Assembly (NCBI GenBank): GCA_033977485.1
Contig: CM066982.1
Span: 39,472,218 to 39,536,217, forward strand
DNA: 64,000 nucleotides
From: Hydrangea macrophylla
Lineage: Eukaryota > Streptophyta > Magnoliopsida > Cornales > Hydrangeaceae
Reading direction: 5' to 3'
This document shows positions 1 to 10,625 of this stretch, piece by piece. The stretch's first letter is position 1; the number at the start of each line of letters is the position of its first letter. The notes below the pieces were generated by a model, which worked only from the letters and a program-made list of their open reading frames with translations, did not search any database and was not told the origin of the DNA. A program made the translations under genes and the position numbers.

Positions 1-580
1 GAGTGAGATACCAAGACAAAGCAGCCCCAGTTAACGTCTGTTGAAACAAGACTGCCATCATGACCGTGCTTAGACCGCTAGGCTGAAATGCCCCTATACA
101 CATTCTAATGTGGCTACGAGGGTTCCCTGTTCCATCAAACTTATCGAATACAGGCATTTTGAATCCTGCGGGCAATACCTCACAAACCCCCTCATACAAC
201 CCTTCTAACTCCAACAAATAGGTGTCAACTCCATGGGCCTTTCGGAACACCCTTTCCAACTTCTCCATTTTCTCAGTCATCAGCTTGTCTTTCTCAGCCC
301 TTTCCTTTTCTAGTTTCTCCCTTGCTTCAATCCCTTCTGTTTCATCAAACCAATCTTCATCCCTGTGAGGAGGATCATTGCCTGGCTGCTGTCGTGCTAG
401 TGCTTCTATCATGGTCATCATTCTGGTCATTTGACCCGCTTGCTGTTCCACCATTGTCCTTAATTCTGTCATTTCCCTCGCATTTGCCTCTTGTGCCATC
501 TCTTTTCTCACTAGTCTTGCAATAGAATCTCTGTACCAGGCTATGCTCGTAGTTGATTCTATCTTTTTACCTACAACCAT
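1..580 (-). CDS. Gag N-terminus of a Tat-type Ty3/gypsy element (partial, runs off left edge)
   Basis: Read on the minus strand from the ATG at 580-578, the frame stays open to the window edge (193 codons). It starts with a charged, methionine- and glutamine-rich probable coiled coil (about residues 20-110), followed by the start of the retrotransposon Gag core with the motif FDKFDGTGNPRSH and then ALSWYL. The same motif occurs in the Gag of the 21-kb element (FDGTGNPKSH near 21391), so this is the same lineage but a clearly different sequence. Gag forms the virus-like particle that packages element RNA. The leader, primer-binding site and 5' LTR follow in the expected order at higher coordinates. 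No stop or frameshift is visible in this part; the condition of the rest is unknown. Confidence 0.85.
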   Translation of the reverse strand, partial: MVVGKKIESTTSIAWYRDSIARLVRKEMAQEANAREMTELRTMVEQQAGQMTRMMTMIEALARQQPGNDPPHRDEDWFDETEGIEAREKLEKERAEKDKLMTEKMEKLERVFRKAHGVDTYLLELEGLYEGVCEVLPAGFKMPVFDKFDGTGNPRSHIRMCIGAFQPSGLSTVMMAVLFQQTLTGAALSWYLT

Positions 581-1859
581 ATTTGTTTCAATTATTTTAA
601 CAACTTTTTCTCCCTTTTTACCATTATTTCTTTCACTTTTATTATTGATTTATATGCTTTCATGAATGATTCATATGCTATACGGATGCAAATGCATGTG
701 TGTGTGTGTGCCTATTCTATATGCCAAATAAAATAAAATTCTAATCCTAACACATAAACACATAAGCACATAAAATCCTCATCCGTGTTGAGTGTGCTAA
801 TTTCTCCTTTCATTGTGATCCTTTTTACCCCTTCAAGGTTTTCAAATTTAGAATTTTTGAAATCCATTTAACAAGTATTTCCCCTAGATGATGGGATCTT
901 TTCAAAATTCCTTAAGAAGCTTTCCTTTGAAAACAACAAAATTTCTAAACAAAAGATGATTGGGTTGAAACTTTGCTTTTGAAATTTATTTGAAAATGAT
1001 TTCTTTAATCGCAGAGATTTCTTGGATTATATTCCTTAACAAAAAGGTGATTAGGTCCAAATTTTGCTTTGAAAAAAGCATTCCTTTAGTTGGTAAAACT
1101 TTTCAAACTCTTTCAAGAATTTTGGGTTCCAAGAATTTTAGGTTCTTCCTTCAAATATGGTTGATTTGAAATTTTAATCCAAAAGTGAACTCCAAAAAAT
1201 TTTTGAAAGAGCGATTGAATGCCTTGGAATAAAGATACCAAAAATCTATTTGCTTCCAAAAACGTATTTAAAATTCTTTGGGTAGGAGGATCACATGATC
1301 GGATTGTTGTCATACTCTTCATGAATTCGGATGCATACAAGGTCAATGATGCTTAGCTTAGCAAGATGTAAGAGATGTAATCACATAATCAAGATCTAGC
1401 ATGTTCCCAAATGTCGTGGGACATGAGAAGGAATTGCTAAAAGGTGATTAAAGGGTTGCACATCTTTTATCAAGCAAGCATCGTCATCATCTCAAATAAT
1501 CCCTTTCGGGCGTACAAAACTCCCTAGCACATAAATCCTAATCAAGAATTGATTCCCTAGTTTTGAAAGGTTCTATAGAAGCTATCATGCGTAGGCCGGG
1601 TTTTGGTCAAATAAGGGACCCTTGACACACACCCGATAGGATGCTTCATATACCAACACATGGTACGAGATCAAGGGTGATCACACGGCCCCATGATGGC
1701 TTGACCGACCGGGTTGCCCCGAGCCTCCAAGGTCATAGTTCCATGCAATCGACAGGCGAAACATGCAAGTGCAATGCAACGGGCACACAAAAATTAATTA
1801 ATTCGATTAGAAAGGATGCTTTCAAGTCTAATCCTCGAGTGAACCCAAAATCAGAAATT
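581..1859 (-). other. Untranslated leader between PBS and gag of the left Tat element
   Basis: AT-rich sequence with no convincing ORF; the longest candidate frames show no family motif. A short TG dinucleotide run sits near 698-712. By position it is the 5' leader of the minus-strand element. I see no tandem array here, unlike the leader of the 21-kb element. Confidence 0.6.
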
Positions 1860-1909
1860 CTGGTCTGCGAAACCAGAGATTCTGGGTTCGATCCCCAGCA
1901 GAGTCGCCA
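1860..1909 (-). promoter_or_regulatory. Extended primer-binding site: 50-nt copy of the 3' part of tRNA-Arg
   Basis: The conventional 18-nt PBS on the minus strand is TGGCGACTCTGCTGGGGA (1892-1909), the same as in the 21-kb element. Here the tRNA match continues. The plus strand reads as tRNA positions 27-76: anticodon stem CTGGT/ACCAG (1860-1864, 1872-1876), loop CTGCGAA (1865-1871), variable loop AGATT, T arm CTGGG TTCGATC CCCAG (1882-1898), acceptor strand CAGAGTC, discriminator G and CCA (1907-1909). Both stems pair perfectly. The terminal CCA is not encoded in eukaryotic tRNA genes and lies 3 bp from the LTR end, so this is a reverse-transcribed primer rather than a tRNA gene. The anticodon reads GCG instead of ACG. 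Confidence 0.85.
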
Positions 1910-3439
1910 GATTGTGGATATCGCAGGTTTTCAAATTTTACCCACTTAATTCAAATATTTTTCAAATTCAAAGAGTCGCCACTTAATTTTTAAAAAGGAA
2001 AAATTAAGAAATCATTTAAAAGAAAACTGATCTTTTGCGAAACCAAAGATAAACTGGGTCCGGGGATTATGGAATGAAAGGGGAAGGAGCCCGGCGGGCT
2101 AAAACACCCCCTTTCATCTTATCTCACGATAGGCCTCTACTCAACATCCTTTTTAATCAAATTATTAATCTAAGCATGCCCTCAATTAATACATATATAC
2201 ATATACATCACACAAGCATGTTGGAAATGGTGTAAAATTGCTAACGGCAAAATATCATTCATAAGCCACGTAATACAAGTAGCAAACAACATGGTATGCA
2301 ATAGAGAACTAAAAAACATACCCGGGATCCAGCCGCGAATATCAAACGTGCAATGCATGCAAAAATTTCTAAAAAAGAGTCTCTAATTCATATATTCACA
2401 TAAGGCAAAACCTAAGCTAAGGTGTCGCACATGGGGTCGAAAAATCAATTAAAATCAATGAAGTAAATTAAACTAGAGAAGGGTTGAGAAATTGTACCTC
2501 AAAGCGCTACAAAACAAAGGTTAGTACACATGCCTTTTACTAGATATAATATCAAAAAGTAATCAATCCTAAGTCATGTTCAATTAAATTCAGCTAAGTC
2601 CAACTTTATCCAAGAACTAGTTCTAACTATAAGCATCAATGTATATGAATGAATGATTATGAACAAGCATGAGATATGAATTTATTCACCAATTTGGATC
2701 ACTAAGCCTCTGGATTTAATCTAAATTATCATTATTCAAAACATGGTTTGAGTCCTAAGCCATTAAGAGACTATTTGAGTTGGAATAAATAAGATTAGAC
2801 AAAAAATAGTAGCAGTTTTTTTTATGAATTACAGAGAGCAGATCAGACGTTCAAAAATAGGAAACAAATACTTTCAATTATTGGATCTTAATGCTTTTTT
2901 GATATGTTATGCCTCTGTGAGTCTAGTTTCAAACCCAAAAAGAAAATCGAGGTTTCAACGGTTAGATCTCCGGGAATACTGAAAATACTAGACCTCACTC
3001 AGGATTTTGCAACTCTCTGTCCAGAGATCTTGTATGATTTTCTAAAAATAGTAAAAAAAATGAGAAACACTTGGATCTTTTTAGGGTACCTTCCTAACAC
3101 ATTAAGGTACTTATAAAAAATTATTTGAGACCCCAAAAACGTTATTAAGGTTCTGATTTATTAATTTCAAAACGGACTTATTATTCTGAAAGTATTCTAG
3201 AACTCTGGACAGATTGTGATTAGCTCACAAAAACCATGATCAAACCCCTCTAATCACAAGATCTTGATAAAACAAAAATCACAGTGGTAAAACAATGTGT
3301 TATTGACACTTTTCCGTTGGTTTCACTTGGTTTCAACGGTTAGATTTTGAACTAAAAATCTTTGATCAAAAACAGTTTGTGAACCCACTGTTTTCGTTTT
3401 GCTAGTTCAACTTTGTTGATTGGCCTCAACTATTAAAAA

Positions 3440-4020
3440 CATGAAGTTGGGGCTCAAACCAAACTACTTCTTCTACCATTTGATGGTCATTGAAGACTAA
3501 GAGGCATATATGCTCATAGATTTTAATAAAGTATAGCATGGATTTCACAAGATCCAAAGAACAATGAACTTAAATCCATGGATAAAAGTTTGGATTCAAA
3601 TCACTACTCATATCACTTAATGGTCATTGGAGTTTTAAGACACCTTACACTTATGGATCTTGATGAAGTATTGAAATGAACTTCACAAAATCCTCAAATA
3701 AAGAACTCAAACCTATGGACCCAAGCTCGAATTCAACTTATCACTCCTACCATTTGATGGTCATTGGAGTTAGAGACATGCTCATATGTAGGTTTTAAAC
3801 GAAGTATGAAAGAAACTTCTCAAAACCTATGGGAAAGATTAGTCTAAGCCATGGGAGTAGACTTGAACTAACACATTTTCTCCTACCATTTGATGGTCAT
3901 TGGAGACTAAATGAAGTTAAAATCTACTCAAACCTCATTGGAATATAGTAAGGATTCCATAAGATTTCTTAATGAAGAGGTTCAAGTCATGGATTAAGAC
4001 TTGAATCTCACTAATTATAT
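3440..4020. repeat. Diverged tandem repeats inside the left Tat LTR (period about 135-140 bp)
   Basis: The phrase CATTTGATGGTCATTGGAG or a close variant recurs near 3479, 3611, 3753 and 3887. Each copy is followed by similar text about months-old divergence in AT-rich sequence. At least four units are recognisable by eye; their outer limits are approximate. Confidence 0.6.
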
Positions 4021-4582
4021 GTAAATTAAGACTATGATTCATTCTAATCTCCATATAGATCATAAGATCATAGGAAATTAAGGAATCAAACTCAAAGAGG
4101 TTCAATGAGATATGGAAGACCTCATGCACCTTTTGAATGAAATAGAAGTAAGGAAAATCAAAGATTACTTAGAAAAAAAACTAAGAATGCAAACTCTTCA
4201 AAGTTAAATTTGTCTTAAATCCAAAGCATTAACTAGATCCAAATTGATGAAATGTCATGAGATTCAATCACAAGTTCTTGGTGGTGTGTGATGAAATGGG
4301 ATAAGAAGAGAGGTTTTGAAAATGTGAAAAAGTTCCTAGAACTATGAACTTGTGATTGAATGGTCCTAATTCTATCAAAGATTAAGAGGTTACCTCTATG
4401 ACCTCAAGCATTTCTTCAACTTCTTGTGAAGATCTCCCAAGATTTCCAAATTCTCTTCAAAGTTCTTCAAGTTCTTCAAGAAATTCTTCTTTTCTCTTTC
4501 TCTAAAAATCTATATTACTCTTGTGTATATGTATATCTTGATTTCCAAAATTCAAGTCCCCAAAATGGAAGAGAAGGTTTTG

Positions 4583-4590
4583 TTTATATA
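4583..4590 (-). promoter_or_regulatory. TATA box of the left Tat LTR
   Basis: TATATAAA on the minus strand, preceded by GGCC exactly as in the 21-kb element (GGCCTATATAAACA). It lies downstream, in element orientation, of the GC-rich palindromic segment, as expected for the U3 promoter. Confidence 0.6.
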
Positions 4591-4683
4591 GGCCATTATC
4601 CCAGGGATAGATGGGTAAATTCGGGTGGAGACCCATGTGCAAGGTTTTCTTCTAGAACATGTAAGAAAATGCAGTCTGTTACA

Positions 4684-4815
4684 GCCAGCGGCACTCAACG
4701 GATGCCGGCGGAACTCACTGAGTGCCGGGCAGCACTCTCTGAGTGCCGGGCGGCAAACAGAGAGTGCCGGCGCGGCACTCAGTGAGTGCCGCCGCGTTTT
4801 CCGCGTGCCGGGGCT
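4684..4815. repeat. GC-rich palindromic array in the left Tat LTR
   Basis: A run of imperfect palindromes built from GTGCCGG, GCCGGCGC, GAGTGCCGCC and ACTCAGTGAGT, in strong contrast to the AT-rich surroundings. It occupies the same place (about 100-230 bp upstream of the TATA box) as the cleaner AGTGCCGCCGCGGCACT triplet of the 21-kb element. Reading frames crossing it have biased composition and are not taken as genes. Confidence 0.7.
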
Positions 4816-5322
4816 AACTGAATTTTGTCCCTCTTTTTGATTTTTCAAAAATATGTTGGTGTAAACCAAAATTTTTATTCTATGTATGTATATATTTGCA
4901 TTAAGATCCCCCATGTGCATGGTATCAACCATGTGCATGGTATATTTTTGAATATACTATTTCTTTTGTATTTTCTCTTCTTCAAAAATCTTTTCATTTA
5001 TTTTGTCCTCCCTTTTTCTTCCAAGGAAACTCCCTCTTTCTCTCTCCTTTTTTTTTGTTTATTAATTCTCTTTTCTTTAAAAGAAAACGGATTCCCAGAC
5101 TGGGTTTCTCACGCGTTCTTCGTCGTTCGGGTTTCCCCCCGAATGCCTGAATCCTCTCCCTTTATTATTATTATTTTTTTTTAAAAAAATTTTCTTAAAG
5201 ATCACCTTGAAGATTTTGAATTTCTTGAAAAATCCTCGAACGTCACGGACATCGTCATCATCGGTCTTTGAGAGGTAACCAAACCCTGGATTTGACGTTT
5301 GGTCAAAATTGGGGTGTCTACA

Positions 5323-7005
5323 GCGTTCGATCGATTAAGAACAGTTCAATCGCTTGGACAAGGGGACACATCATGATTTCAGGTCGGCAGAGGTTCGATC
5401 GCTCGAAGTGGGCTCAATCGATCGAAGTATGAAACTCTTCGATCGCTCGAAACTTGTTCGATCGCTCGAAGCTGAAAATGCAGGGAAGGTAAAGACAAGC
5501 ACACTGAACCTTATTAAAAGCAAAAGAAATCAAAATACAAATAAAATATAAGAAAAATACAGGGTATTACATAGTGCACATGGTTCAATCCTGCCAATAG
5601 TGAGGTTATTTCTTGGTCACATTTCTTGTTTTGTTTATTCCTTTCCATTAGTTCTTTCATTTTTTTTATTTAATTTCTTCCTTTCCTTTTGTTCTCTTTT
5701 GGTTTCCTTTATCAGGGTTGGCACTATGAATCAAATGTTACCACCGCTGCTCCTTCCGCATTAGTTGTTCCATAGATTTGGACCATACATAAGGTCCCCG
5801 GGTACTCTGCAGCAAGAGGAAAGTCCGTTGCGAACTTGCACTCCGTTATCGCTGTCTCCATCCGGATCACCTCCTGCATGTGCGATCAATTCCTTGGAGA
5901 GTTCAGACTTGCTCAATGATGCCCTAGCTGCTATCTGACTATTCTGGAAAAGGGAATCATCAAGTTTGGACTCCACATTCGAAGCTTTGGCGGAGAAGAA
6001 GTTGTGGAAGAAGAAATTTTTATGCTAGAAGAGTAGTGCTTCACTTCAATTGTATTCTGTCGTTTCATCTTTCTTTTATCAATTGAAGTGTAATCCTAGA
6101 CAAAGCTTCATTAGTTATAGTTTATTTTAGTTGTTTTGCTGATAATAAGGTTTAAATACCATGTTGGGGGCAACAATGTTGCAATATGGATGCTATTCCT
6201 ATGTTTTATCTATAAAATTTTGCAATTTTCTATTACGATGATGACTTTTGGCTTACATATCCTGTTAAGAAACTGTTTTTATCCAATTCCTGTATGTCCA
6301 GAATAAGCTTGGTTCGTTGGGGGTGTATAGATTTTCAAGTCAAAGATAGTGTAGAATTTTCAAGTTCGATCAATCGAACTAATTTCGATCGATCGACATC
6401 GTCTCACCCTCGAGCGCTTCAATAATGTTCAATCGATTGACAGTTCGATCGATCGAACTTTCTCGATCGATCGAGACTTGTATTTAAACGAGGTATCTTC
6501 AATACACTTCATCAGTTTCACTCTTCCTCTCCCTCTTCCTCGAGCGATTGGCAACAGAGAGAGACTTCGGGTGATTCTTGTCCTCCCTCATCACTCACGC
6601 CATTTGAGGAGACCTGGGTCCCCCTAATCATCATTTTCATCACCATTATCCTCCCCTCTGCACGTATATTAGAGGTAAGGTCCTTGGAACTCCCTCTCAT
6701 CCATTTTATTCAAATTTCTGTGGGAGTGCCCCCCATGGGTTTTTATAACTATTTAAGTGTTATTGTTGTTTGCTATTGTGTATTTGCGGACCGTTCCTGT
6801 TCTCAACTCTCTGTCACTGTTATTTTGCTGTGTTCGATCGATCGAACTGGGCTTGAGCGATCGAACCCAGAGCGATCGAACCTGGTACATTCTCAATCGA
6901 TCGAACATTCTTCGATCGATCGAAGTGCAGCAATTTTAGCTTCTTTTCGATTTTCCCTATTTTCATGTATTTTCTGTTTATTTCTTCCTTTTCAGGGCTT
7001 TCGTG
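5323..7005 (+). mobile_element. Athila-like upstream region with TCGATCGA islands
   Basis: No intact gene. Clusters of TCGATCGATCGA and CGATCGCTCGA lie at about 5327-5470, 6366-6475 and 6834-6925, the same motif that fills the LTRs at 10626-12208, 12209-13758 and 38628-40178. A TATA-like TATTTAAA sits near 6482. By position this is the 5' part (LTR and/or leader) of the element carrying the pseudogene at 7006; I could not find a PBS, so the LTR boundary is unresolved. The left side is cut by the inserted Tat element ending at 5322. Confidence 0.45.
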
Positions 7006-8127
7006 ATGAATCCTATCACAGGGTACCATAAGTCCAAGCCACTTGACCTCACTATACCAGACCCCGTACAAGATCATGGGCTCAGAAATGAGGAAGAGCG
7101 CGTATGGTTTACATGATACTTTCAGTCCAGGAAGGTGAAGATAGAGCGGCCCCTCGAGGCAGTTTGGCTGTCTGCCCCGTGGTTTCTCACACGTCTCCGT
7201 GCCATGCCTAGTTGGTTCACCATGTTGACGCAATCTAAGCGAATCAACATCACATGGGTACGAGAGGCGTGTGCGAGTATGATTAAGGATTATGCGGCTC
7301 CGTTCACTTATAGATCATTCTTCCGGGGTCGCGAGATTATTTTTAGCCCGGCTAATGTGGCCACAGCTTTGGGTGTACCAGAGACACCTGACCACTATTA
7401 CCCACACATACCTGGTACACCCAAGTGTCTTCCATCTGTCATCATTCAGGAGATCAACGGCAGTGCAATTCAGATTTAGAACGACATCTCCCTGATTGAG
7501 GACCGATTTCTGACCGAGCAGTACCACCTTCTCCACCTGGCGCTCGCCAATTGTATATTGATGGCATCTTACCACGAAAAGGTGGCGCCATGGTATGCTC
7601 AGGTTCTATATGCCAGAGGGACGGGGCAGAGTGTCTGTCTCCCTCAACTATATATCGACTTTTTTATCCAGCCTACGTGCTACATTACCGCCAAGCATCA
7701 TTTGAAGGGTGCTTGGCCTATCCATAGGGTGATTGAGCAGGCTGGATTGATACCATTGGCCACTGACACTATTTCTCAGGCCTCGAGTCGATTTGGGGAG
7801 ATAGCAGCACGCCGCTCAGATGCGCAGAAGAAGAGGAAGCTGAAAGGGAAGGCGAAGGTAGGGGCGAAGAGGAAGGGGAGAGCAGGCACCGATACAGAGG
7901 GTGCAGCTTCTGGGACACCCACAGAGGTTGAGGAGCTAGATTCTGATGACGAGGTTGATCCTCGTATTGAGGTTGCACAGTTCGAGCTGAGACAGCGGTC
8001 TCAGGCTCCCACCCAGGGAGAGTCTTCTTCATCTGTGCCTCTCCCTACTGTTCATGAGTTACTATTAGAGGAGAGAGAGGCCCGGATCAGACTCGGGCAA
8101 GATGGATCGCATAACGACTCTTCTTGA
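7006..8127 (+). pseudogene. Athila-type ORF / putative plant transposon protein, with two in-frame stops
   Basis: From ATG 7006 one frame runs about 374 codons, broken by TGA at about 7111-7113 and TAG at 7477-7479. The middle segment has the motif FFRGREIIFSPANVATALGVP, which I recognise from the putative plant transposon protein / Athila ORF1-like family common in Athila-lineage elements. Function in the family is unknown. The C-terminal third has a basic stretch rich in K/R and G (about 7820-7890), then an acidic ELDSDDE segment. The next frame (8102-8482) begins MDRITTLLEAILIQMG and continues in a Pro/Ser/Thr-rich tail, which suggests a further frameshift near 8100 in the ancestral ORF. 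The two stops make a functional product unlikely. Confidence 0.7.
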
Positions 8128-8482
8128 GGCTATACTGATTCAGATGGGGGTTGACGAGTCTTTACATACACCTCCACCACCCACTACTGGTCCTTCATCC
8201 TCAGCTCCTCAGGTTGATCGTTCTACTCCATCTACATCGGCAGCACCATCTATTACTGATCCTCCTCCTTCTGTACCATCCACTGATCCCTCTGCTCTAT
8301 CCACATCGGCGGCACTGCCTACTACTGAGACACCACTTCCACCACCTCCTCTACACCAGCTACCACAATTGCGAGTGACCCGACGACGGCTACTACTGTT
8401 GTTGAGGTTGGAGATGGGGATGCTCCAAATGTGCTTATTGAGATCTTATCGGACGTCGCCGATGATGTATAGATTCTGCTAG
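8102..8482 (+). pseudogene. Out-of-frame Pro/Ser/Thr-rich tail of the Athila-type ORF
   Basis: Starts MDRITTLLEAILIQMG, a short amphipathic helix of the kind that ends this protein family, then low-complexity P/S/T repeats. It overlaps the preceding frame by 26 bp in another phase. I read it as the displaced C-terminus after a frameshift, not as an independent gene. Confidence 0.5.
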
Positions 8483-10611
8483 ATCAGTGTTTGTGGCTGT
8501 TAGGTTGTTTTGATTGGTTGTGACTGTATTCTCTTCTTTCTCATATTTTTCTTATGGTTTGGTTAGTTTGGATATGTTGGACTTTTGTTTTTATGGAGTT
8601 TATAATCACTGTTCTGTTATTTCACTCTATTATATTTCCAGTGATTAGTTCTATTTATGTATAGATCCTATGCTCTATCTTTCATATTCTATTTGATCTT
8701 TCCTACTTGGAGTTTGTATGCTTTCTATACAGATTGTTACGTTTGCGGTTATTACGATGTTTTATCAGGTGATATGATATCTCTCTACCTATTTTTAAAA
8801 ATCACCTTCTGCGGACATTGCCATTTTCAGTTGGGGGTGGGTTGTAGATAGATAATCACTTGTGCATATTTATATTTATACTTAGCAATCTGGATCACTT
8901 TATTGCACATGTCATACAAACTCGATTAGAAGTTTGAAAGAAAAAAAAAAGTTTGAAACAAAAAAAATAATTCCAAACTATTAAGTAAGTTTTAAATTAA
9001 ATTGGTAGAATAATTTGGAATATTCACTTCTATTTAGCTGTTATCAAGCAATGACACAACCATTTTATTCTCATCATTTTATAAATTAAGTTCACATGTT
9101 TTTCTAGTTCTCTATGATGAATGCATATGTTGATCATTCTTGTATCCAAAATCCATTTGCACATGTTAACAGCTATGCAGAAAACATAAATAAGAGTTAA
9201 TATGCCTTTGTACTTTAAAGAATAAGTAGTGGAAACTAGTTACCCTTAGTGAGCTTTTGAATCCAATCTTCAGTTCTGAAGGAGTTATCACATTAAAAGC
9301 GAATTATTTTTCTTGAATAAGTGTATTAAATTCGTCGAATAGTCTCTAATTCTTCATTTTGGCTGCTTAGTAGAGGAGAACGTTCAGGATTTACCAACAA
9401 AACTCAATGAACACTTAAGTGTAAAAAAAATTAAGAAGTTGAGAAAATGATTTAAGCCATCATTGTTTGCTCCTTACCTTTCCATATACCTGTATCAATA
9501 TTCCAGAATATGCATTGTTCTCAACCCCACACTTAGTAAATACTGCCAAATCTATTATGAAATCCTAAATCCCTAATCTTATACTTTGACCTCAATACAC
9601 CCCATTGCACATCCAATGAGATTAAATTGTTGAAGTATGTTATAGGGAGGGAATAGTTGTGGGAGGGACTGCATAAAAGCAAAAAAAAAGGGAAAGAAGA
9701 AGGAGTCAAGGTTATAAAAAAAAAAACATCTATGAGAATAGAGGATGATCGGAATGAAGTGAAGAAGAAATTACTACACTCAATCACATGTGCGATTTCT
9801 TACCCTTTCATTTCTACCCTACTATATAAAATTATACCGAAAAGTCAAAGCCTTAATGATTTTTAACAACTTAGTTTAAACACGAACGTGTAATTTGAGT
9901 TATGTACGGTATTTCACTCCTCTAGTAATTAGTATTCTTTTCTTAAGACTTTGCACTACTCTAAATGTTCATCTTTATTGAGTCAGGTGTGAAAGCATTA
10001 GTAACCAAACTTTCAATTTATATCAAAGCTTTCACACCATGTGCGATCATTATTAACCAAGTTTCTGTGAGATGTTCATTCTTGAGCGTAAAATCATGTG
10101 AGAATTGAGTTGAAACTACAAGTTCTGAGAGTATGATAGTCTAAACAACTCTAAATAAAGTTTATGTATAGCTGTTAATTTCACACATGCACGGATACAT
10201 GGATGTGATGCATATGTTATTTTTTTTCTTGGTGACATGAGGAACATGTGTATTTCTTTCATGGTTTGAATGAGGATGATGTGTTTTGTAGAGCTAAATT
10301 AATAGTTGAATAGAAGAGAGTGTTTACAAGTTATTTTATATCTTTTTTATCTTAAAATCAGAGAATTTTGTGGGTACACTCACTGCAAACCCTCACGAGA
10401 CAACACTCGTCCACTTGGAGAAATTTAGGAGTTTAACGGCTTGTTGCATTTACTAAATGCAACCGCGATTCCTGCGAAAGTGAGTTAGGTAGTTTTTTTT
10501 TATTTAGATTAGTTTGCTTTAGTTTAAATTTGTTTTATTGTAATATTAGTTTAGCTTGTTTTATTTTCGCTTTATTGCTAGGGACTAGCAAATCGCTAGT
10601 TGGGGTTGTGA
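8483..10611 (+). other. Non-coding 3' internal region of the plus-strand Athila-like element
   Basis: AT-rich, without a credible ORF. The segment around 10380-10600 is recognisable in inverted orientation at about 13780-13990: both carry the text on Ctcactgcaaaccctcacga / gcaaccgcgattcctgcga and a GGGACTAGCAA motif. This shows that the elements on the two sides are related and lie head to head. Confidence 0.55.
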
Positions 10612-10625
10612 CAAGTGGGGGAATT
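10612..10625 (+). other. Polypurine tract of the plus-strand Athila-like element
   Basis: CAAGTGGGGGAATT immediately precedes the TG that opens the LTR at 10626. A second G-run, TTGGGG, lies about 15 bp upstream. This would prime plus-strand DNA synthesis. Confidence 0.5.

Larger units (their letters stand above)
1913..5322 (-). mobile_element. 5' LTR of the left Tat-type element (about 3.41 kb)
   Basis: On the minus strand it runs from TGTAGACACCCC (5322 downward) to CCACA at 1913, with PBS spacer ATC next. Both ends match the 21-kb element's LTR (TGTAGACACCCC...TCCACA, then ATC and the same 18-nt PBS), so the two belong to related Tat/Ogre families. Internal order is also shared: a GC-rich palindromic segment upstream of a TATATAAA box. 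The matching 3' LTR would lie left of the window. Flanking bases 5323-5327 (GCGTT) are one half of the expected target duplication; the other half is not visible. Confidence 0.85.

Noticed and set aside
1860..1909. A functional tRNA-Arg gene
   Set aside because: The 5' half (positions 1-26) is missing, CCA is present in the DNA, and the segment lies precisely at the LTR/PBS position; a retro-copy explains all three.
4552..4938. 128- and 119-codon ORFs across the GC-rich palindrome array
   Set aside because: Open only because of the biased GC repeats; both strands are open at once and nothing resembles a family.
9533..9866. Small ORFs of 69-84 codons in the non-coding Athila-like interior
   Set aside because: AT-rich, low-complexity translations on both strands without recognisable features.
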